Source of the DNA: Spirochaetota bacterium
Lineage (GTDB): Bacteria; Spirochaetota; UBA4802; JAFGJZ01
Length of the DNA: 6,023 bases
NCBI GenBank assembly: GCA_023396665.1
Contig: JAEWVL010000408.1
Coordinates: 1-6,023, forward strand
Direction: 5' to 3'
Shown: positions 1 to 5,805 of the stretch, one piece after another
How positions within the stretch are numbered: the first letter of the stretch is position 1
Layout of the letters: every line of letters starts with the position of its first letter
Notes under the pieces: model-generated
The model's input: only the letters and a program-made list of their open reading frames with translations
The model's database searches: none
What the model was told of the DNA's origin: nothing
Program-made: the position numbers and the translations under genes

Positions 1-713
1 GGTTGAAGCTTGCTTATAGCGCAATGCGCGACCTTTCAGAGAAGGGCGGCAAGATTCTTTTCGTGGGAACCAAAAAACAGGCTCGCGGTGCCGTAAAGGA
101 ATACGCTGAAAAATGCGGAATGTACTACATCTCCGAGCGTTGGCTTGGTGGTCTTCTCACCAATTTCAAGACTGTATCACAGTCTATTCGTCGTCTGAAA
201 GATCTTCAGCGCATGAGGGATAACGACGATTGGGATGCTGAAACAAAGAAAGAGCGTCTCGAACTTCAGCGTGAGCTCGAGCGTAAAGAAAAATTTCTTC
301 TCGGTATCGCGAACATGAGTTCACTTCCCGATGCCATTTTTGTCATCGACCCGAAGCGGGAACAGATTGCGGTAAACGAAGCCCGTTCGTTGAATATCCC
401 CATCTTCGGGGTTGTCGATACGAACTGTAATCCTGAGGATATTGATTATCCGATTCCGGGTAACGATGATGCCATCAGAGCAATAGCTCTGTTTCTGAAA
501 GTCATCGTTGATGCTATTGAAGAAGGTCGTTCCGGCGTACTTGAGGAATTTGTTGAAAGCAATGATCAGGGCGCTTCTGACGTATCAGGTGCCGGTGTAG
601 ATGATGAAGAAAACGCGGTTATCGATCCTTCCGCAGTTTCTGACTGGAAAGAAGGTGATCGTTCGTCTGCGCAAACGAATGATGTTTCTGATTCTGATCA
701 GAAAGAATGGTAA
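1..713 (+). CDS. rpsB: Small ribosomal subunit protein S2, 5'-truncated by the window edge
   Basis: S2 binds the 30S subunit at the head-body junction and is needed for S1 to join. The reading frame is open from the first base. The TTG at position 3 is an internal Leu codon, not a start: aligned from memory with E. coli S2 at the GKILFVGTK motif (about residues 16-24 of the visible part), roughly 49 N-terminal residues lie upstream of the window. Visible S2 hallmarks are GKILFVGTK, RWLGGLLTNF, MSSLPDAIFVID, IFGVVDTNCNP and IPGNDDAIRAI. The conserved core ends near EEGR (about residue 176). It is followed by a 60-residue tail with 17 Asp/Glu against 3 Lys/Arg, ending in Trp; E. coli S2 has a much shorter end. 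It lies upstream of tsf, the usual bacterial pairing. The identification is secure; the tail's role is unknown. Confidence 0.97.
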   Translation, partial: LKLAYSAMRDLSEKGGKILFVGTKKQARGAVKEYAEKCGMYYISERWLGGLLTNFKTVSQSIRRLKDLQRMRDNDDWDAETKKERLELQRELERKEKFLLGIANMSSLPDAIFVIDPKREQIAVNEARSLNIPIFGVVDTNCNPEDIDYPIPGNDDAIRAIALFLKVIVDAIEEGRSGVLEEFVESNDQGASDVSGAGVDDEENAVIDPSAVSDWKEGDRSSAQTNDVSDSDQKEW

Positions 714-728
714 AAATTTAATTTAACG

Positions 729-734
729 AGGAGG
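729..734 (+). promoter_or_regulatory. Shine-Dalgarno site that sets the tsf start
   Basis: A full AGGAGG lies directly against the ATG at 735, leaving no spacer, but it is 6 nt from the in-frame GTG at 741. Usual Shine-Dalgarno spacing is about 5-9 nt, so this site favours initiation at GTG 741. Confidence 0.85.
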
Positions 735-740
735 ATGATC

Positions 741-1601
741 GTGGCTGAAATTACTTCATCTATGATTAAAGAGCTTCGTGAGCGTACCCAGGCGGGTATG
801 CTTGATTGCAAAAAAGCTCTGACTGAAACAGACGGTGATCTTGAAAAGGCTGCCGATTTTCTTAGAAAAAAAGGACTCGCTTCTGTCGGTAAACGTGCGG
901 GACGCGAGGCGAAAGAGGGAATCGTATTATTCTCTGTTTCTTCTGATAAAAAAAGCGCAACTATGCTTGAATTGAACTGCGAGACCGATTTTGTCGCTAA
1001 AAACGAGGGTTTCCGCGCTCTAGCAGAGGATGTTCTTAATAAAATCGTCGCTTCTTCCGCTAAAACGATAGAAGAGCTTCCTTCTGATATCGTTGATACG
1101 GTTAACGAAGGCAGTGCAAAAACAGGCGAAAAGACCACTATCGGTCGTTTTATGAAATTCGAGATCGAATCTTCTAAGTATGGACTGATCGCTTCTTACA
1201 TTCACAGCAACAATAAAATCGGTGTGATGGTGGATCTGACGACCGATAAGGCTGAAGCGGCTTCATCGACTGAACTTCAGGAACTCGGAAAAGAAATTGC
1301 TATGCAGGCTGCGGCATCAATGCCCCAGTATCTGAACGAGACCGAGGTTCCGGCCGATATAATCGCCAAGGAAAAGGATATTTACTTCGAGCAGATGAAA
1401 AACTCCGGTAAGCCTCAGCAAATTCTCGATAAAATCGTAGAGGGCAAGGTGAAGAAATTTTTCACAGACGTCTGCCTTATCGATCAGGTGTATCTGAGGG
1501 ATAACACAAAGACAATCTCTTCTCTTGTCGGCGAATACGAGAAAAAACTCGGTTGTTCCATCAGCGTTAACCGTTATTTCAGAGTGCAGATAGGAAGTTA
1601 A
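741..1601 (+). CDS. tsf: Translation elongation factor Ts
   Basis: EF-Ts is the cytoplasmic guanine-nucleotide exchange factor that releases GDP from EF-Tu. I place the start at GTG 741, not at the in-frame ATG 735. The AGGAGG at 729-734 is correctly spaced only for the GTG, and the protein then begins MAEITSSMIKELRERTQAG, matching the E. coli EF-Ts N-terminus (MAEIT...) residue for residue at its start. The product is 286 aa. The N-terminal UBA-like domain spans about residues 1-55, with the MLDCKKALTE motif at 20-29. TDFVAKN at 82-88 is the conserved EF-Tu contact whose Asp-Phe pair disturbs the Mg2+ site. A second core segment includes SGKPQQILDKIVEGKVKKFF. The C-terminus ends soon after the RYFRVQIG strand and lacks the further helix of E. 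coli EF-Ts. It follows rpsB and ends 2 nt before pyrH, so co-transcription is likely. Confidence 0.97.
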   Translation: MAEITSSMIKELRERTQAGMLDCKKALTETDGDLEKAADFLRKKGLASVGKRAGREAKEGIVLFSVSSDKKSATMLELNCETDFVAKNEGFRALAEDVLNKIVASSAKTIEELPSDIVDTVNEGSAKTGEKTTIGRFMKFEIESSKYGLIASYIHSNNKIGVMVDLTTDKAEAASSTELQELGKEIAMQAAASMPQYLNETEVPADIIAKEKDIYFEQMKNSGKPQQILDKIVEGKVKKFFTDVCLIDQVYLRDNTKTISSLVGEYEKKLGCSISVNRYFRVQIGS

Positions 1602-1603
1602 TC

Positions 1604-2329
1604 ATGCCGGGACAATCGAAAAGTGGCTATTCCCGTGTGTTGCTGAAATTATCTGGCGAGGCTCTCGCCGGTGACGATAAGACAGGCATTAACCCGGGAA
1701 TCGTTAAGACGATTGCTAAAGAAGTGGTGCAGGCACATTCAAAAGGTGCCGAAATTGCCCTCGTTATCGGCGGGGGCAATATTTTCAGAGGCTCTCTGGG
1801 AGAGAGTCTCGGAATGGATCGCGCCACCGGTGATTATATGGGAATGCTTTCGACGGTAATCAACGGGCTGGCAATGCAGGACGCCATAGAAAAGCTCGGT
1901 GTCGATACAAGAGTAATGACAGCTATAGAAATGAAAGCCGTCGCAGAGCCCTATATCAGACGAAAAGCAATTCGTCATCTTGAGCAGAAAAAGATCGTTA
2001 TTCTTTCAGCCGGTACGGGAAATCCCTATTTCACCACCGATACCGCCGCTTCTTTGCGTGCGATCGAGATCGGGGCGGAGCTTCTTGTCAAGGCGACAAA
2101 GGTTGATGGGATCTACGACAAGGATCCGGAAAAGTTTTCCGATGCGAAACGGTACGAGACCATAACTTTTATGGAAGTCATTCAAAAGCAGCTTCGGGTG
2201 ATGGATCTGACCGCTATTTCACTGTGCATGGATAACAATCTGCCGATTAAAGTGTGTAATCTTTTTGAAGCGGGTTCAATTGTCCGGGTGATTTCAGGTG
2301 AAAAGATCGGGACGTCCGTTTCTCTCTGA
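1604..2329 (+). CDS. pyrH: Uridylate kinase (UMP kinase)
   Basis: PyrH phosphorylates UMP to UDP with ATP, the committed step toward all pyrimidine nucleotides. It is a hexameric amino-acid-kinase-fold enzyme of the cytoplasm. At 241 aa it equals the E. coli length. Visible motifs are LLKLSGEAL (13-21, with the phosphate-binding Lys15), IGGGNIFRG (55-63, with Arg62), the UMP-site region around Asp77 in GDYMGML, GTGNPYFTTDTAA (137-149), KATKVDGIYDKDPE (163-176) and MDLTAISLCMDNNLPI (200-215). DTRVMTAIEM (101-110) lies in the segment that carries the allosteric GTP site in the family. ATG 1604 is preceded by AGGA (1592-1595) at a spacing of 8 nt, inside the end of tsf. The gene sits 2 nt after the tsf stop; the rpsB-tsf-pyrH-frr order is widespread in bacteria. 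A 157-nt gap follows. No anomalies were seen. Confidence 0.97.
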   Translation: MPGQSKSGYSRVLLKLSGEALAGDDKTGINPGIVKTIAKEVVQAHSKGAEIALVIGGGNIFRGSLGESLGMDRATGDYMGMLSTVINGLAMQDAIEKLGVDTRVMTAIEMKAVAEPYIRRKAIRHLEQKKIVILSAGTGNPYFTTDTAASLRAIEIGAELLVKATKVDGIYDKDPEKFSDAKRYETITFMEVIQKQLRVMDLTAISLCMDNNLPIKVCNLFEAGSIVRVISGEKIGTSVSL

Positions 2330-2486
2330 CTGTAAGCAGAATAGGCAGCGCCGCTCCCAGGGGTGGGCTCTGTGATTTCTGTTCGTCGTATCTGTGATGT
2401 ATAAGCAAACTGTTTTGATGTCTGAAATGAAGAATAATCATGTAACCGGTTTATCAGGTTGTCAATAAAATCTTTCAGGAGTTACT
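2330..2486 (+). other. pyrH-frr intergenic region, the only real gap in the cluster
   Basis: These 157 nt hold the hairpin at 2335-2383 and then an AT-richer stretch. The best -35-like hexamer, TTGATG (2415-2420), has only badly spaced -10-like partners (TAATCA at 2435, TGTAAC at 2441), so a promoter is possible but weakly supported. AACCGGTT (2444-2451) is a small palindrome. The frr Shine-Dalgarno AGGAG (2477-2481) lies at the end, 5 nt from ATG 2487. I see no tRNA and no recognisable riboswitch. Confidence 0.4.
2335..2383 (+). other. Imperfect hairpin after pyrH, not a clear terminator
   Basis: A base stem pairs AGCAGAA (2335-2341) with TTCTGTT (2377-2383), seven pairs including one G-T. 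An inner stem pairs CAG-C-GCC (2346-2352) with GGG-C-T-CTG (2366-2372), with one C-T mismatch, around a C/G-rich loop. It begins 5 nt after the pyrH stop. No T-tract follows, so it does not look like an intrinsic terminator. It could be an mRNA processing or stability element, or chance pairing. It was folded by hand, without energy calculation. Confidence 0.35.
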
Positions 2487-3044
2487 ATGGCGACAGATAT
2501 TGAAAAAGAAATTGAAAGCAGAATGGAGAAAAGTATTAAAGCGCTGGAGAAGGAGTATATCGGTATTCGTACCGGACGCGCCAATCCCGCAATTCTGGAT
2601 TCTGTACATGTGGATGTATACGGATCACAGATGCCTATCTCGCAGGTTGCAACAATCTCCTGTCCTGAAGCCCGTCTGTTGATGGTGCAGCCCTGGGACA
2701 AAAACAATCTTTCTGCCATCGAAAAGGGGATACTGAAAGCCGATCTTTCGCTCAATCCCAACAATGACGGAAACGTCATCAGAATACAGATTCCCGAACT
2801 GACTGAAGAGCGCAGAAAAGAACTGGCCAAGGTCGTTAAGCAAAAATCTGAAGAATGTAAAGTTGCCATCCGCAATATTCGCCGGGACGGAAACGATACG
2901 GTGAAGGAAAAAGAGAAGGCAAAAGAGATTTCCGAAGACGATTCCAAAAGAGAGCAGGACAATATACAGAAATTGACCGACAAATATATTGCGAATGCCC
3001 AGAAACTTGCGGAAAACAAAGAGAAGGAGATCATGAGCCTCTGA
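2487..3044 (+). CDS. frr: Ribosome recycling factor
   Basis: RRF works with EF-G to split post-termination ribosomes and free them for a new round. At 185 aa it matches E. coli RRF in length, with the typical two-domain L-shaped architecture expected. Domain I, a three-helix bundle, is formed by the first ~28 residues plus the C-terminal ~80. Domain II is the middle beta-rich part. The GIRTGRANP motif (26-34) is the conserved end of the first helix. AIRNIRRDGND (127-137) contains Arg132, the residue essential for function in E. coli RRF. The C-terminal helix is Lys/Glu-rich and ends KEIMSL. ATG 2487 has AGGAG 5 nt upstream. The stop codon shares its last base with the uppS start, so uppS is probably translated by ribosomes finishing frr. 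Confidence 0.97.
   Translation: MATDIEKEIESRMEKSIKALEKEYIGIRTGRANPAILDSVHVDVYGSQMPISQVATISCPEARLLMVQPWDKNNLSAIEKGILKADLSLNPNNDGNVIRIQIPELTEERRKELAKVVKQKSEECKVAIRNIRRDGNDTVKEKEKAKEISEDDSKREQDNIQKLTDKYIANAQKLAENKEKEIMSL
3025..3029 (+). promoter_or_regulatory. Shine-Dalgarno-like AGGAG at an unusual distance from uppS
   Basis: AGGAG lies inside the frr end. It is only 3 nt from the ATG at 3033, which opens just ATG-AGC-CTC-TGA in the frr frame, and 14 nt from the uppS ATG at 3044. Neither spacing is optimal. With the stop/start overlap, this points to coupled re-initiation more than independent loading at uppS. Confidence 0.45.
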
Positions 3045-3054
3045 TGAGCCTTCT
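3033..3054 (+). repeat. 11-bp imperfect tandem repeat across the frr/uppS junction
   Basis: ATGAGCCTCTG (3033-3043) is followed directly by ATGAGCCTTCT (3044-3054), identical over the first eight bases. The first copy encodes the last MSL of RRF plus the first bases of its stop; the second encodes the first MSL of UppS. It may be a small local duplication or chance. Confidence 0.6.
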
Positions 3055-3757
3055 ATCGCAGATAGATTCAAAGGCGGTGCCGCGTCACGTTGCTATCATA
3101 ATGGATGGCAACGGGCGTTGGGCAAAACGGCAGGGACTCAATAGAAGCAATGGACACAGGGCCGGTGCTGAAGTAATTGAACTTCTGATGGATGCCGCCC
3201 TTGCGGTTAAAATTGAATGTATCTCTCTTTACGCTTTTTCAACGGAGAATTGGTCCCGTCCCCCTTCGGAAGTGAAGGGGCTCTGGATTTTATTTGAAGA
3301 ATTTTTTGACACAAAACTGCCGCTTCTTCTCGAAAAGGGTGTCAGAATAATGCATTCCGGAACGGAAAGCAAGCTGCCCTCCGGTGTTCGGAAGAAAATC
3401 AGAAATGCTGTGGAAAAAACTGCGGCCTGTAAAAGAATTACTCTGAATTTCTGTCTTAATTACGGCGGGCGACAGGAAATAGTTGCAGCGGTCAATAGCT
3501 GGCTGGATCAGCGAAAATCCGAAGAGTCAATTACTGAAAAGAAACTGGAAAAATTTCTGTTTACAAAAGGCCTGCCTGATGTTGATTTGATGATACGTAC
3601 ATCCGGTGAAAAACGCATAAGTAATTTTCTGCTGTGGCAGTGCGCCTACGCTGAATTTGTATTTGTCGATACGCTTTGGCCGGATTTCAGGGCAGATGAT
3701 CTTTACCGTGCGCTTCTCGAGTACCAGGGAAGATTTCGCAGATTTGGAGGGGTATGA
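3044..3757 (+). CDS. uppS: Isoprenyl transferase, probably undecaprenyl diphosphate synthase
   Basis: This cis-prenyltransferase adds isopentenyl diphosphate units to farnesyl diphosphate, giving the C55 carrier used for peptidoglycan and other surface polymers. It is 237 aa. HVAIIMDGNGRWAKRQG (15-31) contains the catalytic Asp21 (Asp26 in E. coli) and the diphosphate-binding GNGR. GHRAG (37-41), SLYAFSTENWSRP (61-73) and LNYGGRQEI (138-146) follow. RTSGEKRISNFLLWQ (185-199) supplies the Arg/Ser residues for IPP binding, and LWPDF (211-215) closes the conserved core. The start at 3044 overlaps the frr stop by 1 nt and gives a normal family N-terminus before IIMDGNG. The end overlaps cdsA by 4 nt (ATGA). 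The family is certain; chain length C55 is inferred from the single-copy housekeeping context. Confidence 0.95.
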   Translation: MSLLSQIDSKAVPRHVAIIMDGNGRWAKRQGLNRSNGHRAGAEVIELLMDAALAVKIECISLYAFSTENWSRPPSEVKGLWILFEEFFDTKLPLLLEKGVRIMHSGTESKLPSGVRKKIRNAVEKTAACKRITLNFCLNYGGRQEIVAAVNSWLDQRKSEESITEKKLEKFLFTKGLPDVDLMIRTSGEKRISNFLLWQCAYAEFVFVDTLWPDFRADDLYRALLEYQGRFRRFGGV

Positions 3758-4638
3758 ATTCAAGAATGATAACGGCTTTTCTTCGAATTGGGAGTGCCGT
3801 ATTTTTTCTTCCGGTGTATGTTTATTTTCTCGTTTCCAACCGGTTTATGGGTTTACCGATTCTGATCGCGTCAACAATCGTTTCTCTTTCCTGTCTGTAC
3901 GAATTTTATATGATGGTGCGATTGCGGGGCAGAGGAAGTCCTTTCGTTGTTCCCGGATTGCTTGCCGGTCTGGCGATAAACTGTCTCATGTATGTTTACG
4001 CTTTCGGCAGAGTCTACGGATATTCCCGTTACATCAATCTTTTCAATATTAATCCTTTTCTCGGTATTATCGCACTCTTGATTTTCGTAATTGCAGTGAT
4101 GCAGATCCTTTTCAGACCGACAACACACGCTATTGAATCGCTTTCCTCAACCGTATTCGGGCTGTTTCTCATAGTCGTTCCCTATTCTCATATCATTTTG
4201 ATGAAATCATTACCTGACGGTATTTTTTATATTTTTATCATACACGCCGTGATTATGCTCAACGATACCTTTGCCTATTTTGGCGGTCTGTTTTTCGGCA
4301 GGCATCGAATCGATCTTGATGTGTCCCCGAACAAAACCTGGGAAGGGTATTTTTCAGGAGCTCTTTTTTCCATTATCTCCATTATCGTGACACTGGAAGT
4401 TATTCATATTTTTTTCAATCGTCGTCTATTTGAAATGTGGGAAGCCGTTCTTCTGGGTCTTTTTCTGAGTCTTATCGGTAATGTCGGCGATCTTACCGAA
4501 TCCGCCGTAAAAAGGGATTCAGAGGTAAAAGATTCAGGAACGATAATACCGGGACACGGAGGAATGTGGGATGTATTTGACGCATTGATATTTTCCTTCC
4601 CATTTTTCTACTACTATCTGAAACTGAAAGGAATGTAG
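3754..4638 (+). CDS. cdsA: Phosphatidate cytidylyltransferase (CDP-diacylglycerol synthase)
   Basis: CdsA converts phosphatidic acid and CTP to CDP-diacylglycerol in the inner membrane, the branch point for the phospholipids. The 294-aa protein is strongly hydrophobic, with about eight membrane segments by eye near residues 9-27, 33-55, 66-84, 100-119, 131-150, 156-180, 199-220 and 229-247. Conserved blocks are NDTFAYFGGLFFG (170-182), SPNKTWEG (191-198) and the C-terminal CTP-transferase signature from Ser250 to Asp276, including KR (253-254), KD (259-260) and PGHGG (266-270). The usual D-[RK]-x-D that ends the signature reads D273-V274-F275-D276, with Val where Arg or Lys is normal. The start ATG 3754 overlaps the uppS stop by 4 nt and has GGAGG at 3746-3750, 3 nt away; the next in-frame ATG (3766) would be too far from it. 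dxr begins on the next base after the stop. Confidence 0.95.
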   Translation: MNSRMITAFLRIGSAVFFLPVYVYFLVSNRFMGLPILIASTIVSLSCLYEFYMMVRLRGRGSPFVVPGLLAGLAINCLMYVYAFGRVYGYSRYINLFNINPFLGIIALLIFVIAVMQILFRPTTHAIESLSSTVFGLFLIVVPYSHIILMKSLPDGIFYIFIIHAVIMLNDTFAYFGGLFFGRHRIDLDVSPNKTWEGYFSGALFSIISIIVTLEVIHIFFNRRLFEMWEAVLLGLFLSLIGNVGDLTESAVKRDSEVKDSGTIIPGHGGMWDVFDALIFSFPFFYYYLKLKGM

Positions 4639-5805
4639 ATGACGGAGATCTGTATCTTCGGATCAACCGGTTCAATCGGCGTTTCCACGTTAAAGGTCGT
4701 ACGCGCTTATCCTGATATGTTTCGGGTCAAGACGCTTTGCTGCAATTCGCAACTCGATCTTCTGCAACAACAAATCGAAGAGTTTCAACCGGAATTTGCC
4801 GCCGTCGCGTCGTATCGCAGAGTTGATCAGAGCCATTATGCCAGTATCAAGAATAAATTCTCCCGTGTAACATTTCTCGAAGGGGAGACCCCACTTGTAG
4901 AAGCCGCGAAACTGGGTCACGACATCGTTGTGTCCGCACTTGTCGGGGCTGCCGGTCTGGCGCCGACAATCGCCTCGATTCCGCATTGCCGCCGGCTTGC
5001 GTTGGCAAACAAGGAATCGCTGGTGATGGCGGGTGATATAGTCTTGCAGGAGACAAAGAACCAGGGCACAGAGCTTTTGCCGATAGACAGTGAACATTCG
5101 GCATTGTTCATGCTTCTTCAGGGGGTGGATACCTCTGGCGAGGTCGCTTCGCTGACGGTCACCGCTTCGGGCGGAAGTCTTCGCGATTATCCGCTCGACC
5201 GCATGGAAGCGGTGACACCTGAAACAGCGCTCAGGCACCCTACCTGGATTATGGGGCAGAAGATTACGATCGATTCGGCGACTCTCGTCAATAAGGGTTT
5301 CGAAGTGATTGAGGCGCACTATTTTTTTGGCATGTCTTACGATGCCATCAATGTGATAGTTCATCCGCAAAGTATCGTGCATGCTCTTGTTGAACTGCGA
5401 AACGGAGCGTTGATGGCGCACATCGGTGTCAATGATATGGTTTTTCCGATCGCAAACGCGCTTCTGTATCCAGACAACAACAGTAATCCCTTTGCCCGTT
5501 TTGATCTCGCGAAGTGCGGTCGTCTCGATTTTGCCGAGGTCGATCACAAACGGTACCCCGCACTGGAATTGTGCTATCAGGCCGGGCGAAGCGGAACCGC
5601 TATGACCGTGGTGCTCAATGCGGCCAACGAAGTTGCTGTTGCGGCTTTTCTTGAAAAGAAAATAAAATTTACAGATATTGTGAGAACGATCGAAAAAATG
5701 CTTTCGCAGTTTCCGGCACGAAGAGGCCTTTCCCTTGAAGAGATTTACGACCTGGACGCAGAGGTCAGGGCAAAGGCGATAGAATCTATGGAGAGTTTAT
5801 TATGA
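4639..5805 (+). CDS. dxr: 1-deoxy-D-xylulose 5-phosphate reductoisomerase
   Basis: Dxr (IspC) rearranges and reduces DXP to 2-C-methyl-D-erythritol 4-phosphate with NADPH and a divalent metal, the first committed step of the MEP isoprenoid pathway, and is the target of fosmidomycin. At 388 aa it is of normal family length. The N-terminal Rossmann motif is GSTGSIG (8-14). ANKES (123-127) contains Lys125. Metal ligands are visible as Asp150 and Glu152 in PIDSEH and Glu222 in NKGFEVIEA (218-226). HPTWIMG carries the loop Trp, and HPQSIVHALVE and NAANEVAVAAFL are further family blocks. One departure: the substrate loop reads GGSLR (178-182) where GGPFR is usual. The start ATG 4639 directly follows the cdsA stop and has AAGGA (4628-4632) 6 nt upstream. 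Its presence shows that isoprenoids are made by the MEP route. Confidence 0.97.
   Translation: MTEICIFGSTGSIGVSTLKVVRAYPDMFRVKTLCCNSQLDLLQQQIEEFQPEFAAVASYRRVDQSHYASIKNKFSRVTFLEGETPLVEAAKLGHDIVVSALVGAAGLAPTIASIPHCRRLALANKESLVMAGDIVLQETKNQGTELLPIDSEHSALFMLLQGVDTSGEVASLTVTASGGSLRDYPLDRMEAVTPETALRHPTWIMGQKITIDSATLVNKGFEVIEAHYFFGMSYDAINVIVHPQSIVHALVELRNGALMAHIGVNDMVFPIANALLYPDNNSNPFARFDLAKCGRLDFAEVDHKRYPALELCYQAGRSGTAMTVVLNAANEVAVAAFLEKKIKFTDIVRTIEKMLSQFPARRGLSLEEIYDLDAEVRAKAIESMESLL

Noticed and set aside
3..5. TTG at position 3 as the true start of rpsB
   Set aside because: The conserved S2 N-terminal region, about 49 residues, is missing before this point and the frame is open to the window edge, so the gene starts upstream.
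698..1138. A 146-codon open frame on the - strand opposite the start of tsf
   Set aside because: It is Ser/Leu/Phe-rich antisense of the tsf codons with no family motif, and tsf explains the region.
2335..2383. Intrinsic terminator after pyrH
   Set aside because: The hairpin is interrupted and is followed by mixed sequence instead of a T-run.
2459..2464. TTGTCA, a good -35-like hexamer before frr
   Set aside because: It is only 22 nt from the frr ATG, so a matching -10 and any leader would fall on or after the frr ribosome-binding site.
2397..2468. A 23-codon small frame in the pyrH-frr gap (ATG to TAA, ending 18 nt before frr)
   Set aside because: It has no Shine-Dalgarno site before its ATG and no leader-peptide pattern such as codon runs; a frame this short is expected by chance. 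Conservation in relatives would change this.
2462..3034. A 190-codon open frame on the - strand opposite frr
   Set aside because: It mirrors the Glu/Lys-rich frr codons, giving a Ser/Phe/Leu-rich pseudo-protein; frr is unambiguous on the + strand.
4690..5547. A 285-codon open frame on the - strand opposite dxr
   Set aside because: It lies wholly within a clearly coding dxr frame, shows no recognisable domain and is rich in Arg, His and Cys as expected for an antisense shadow.
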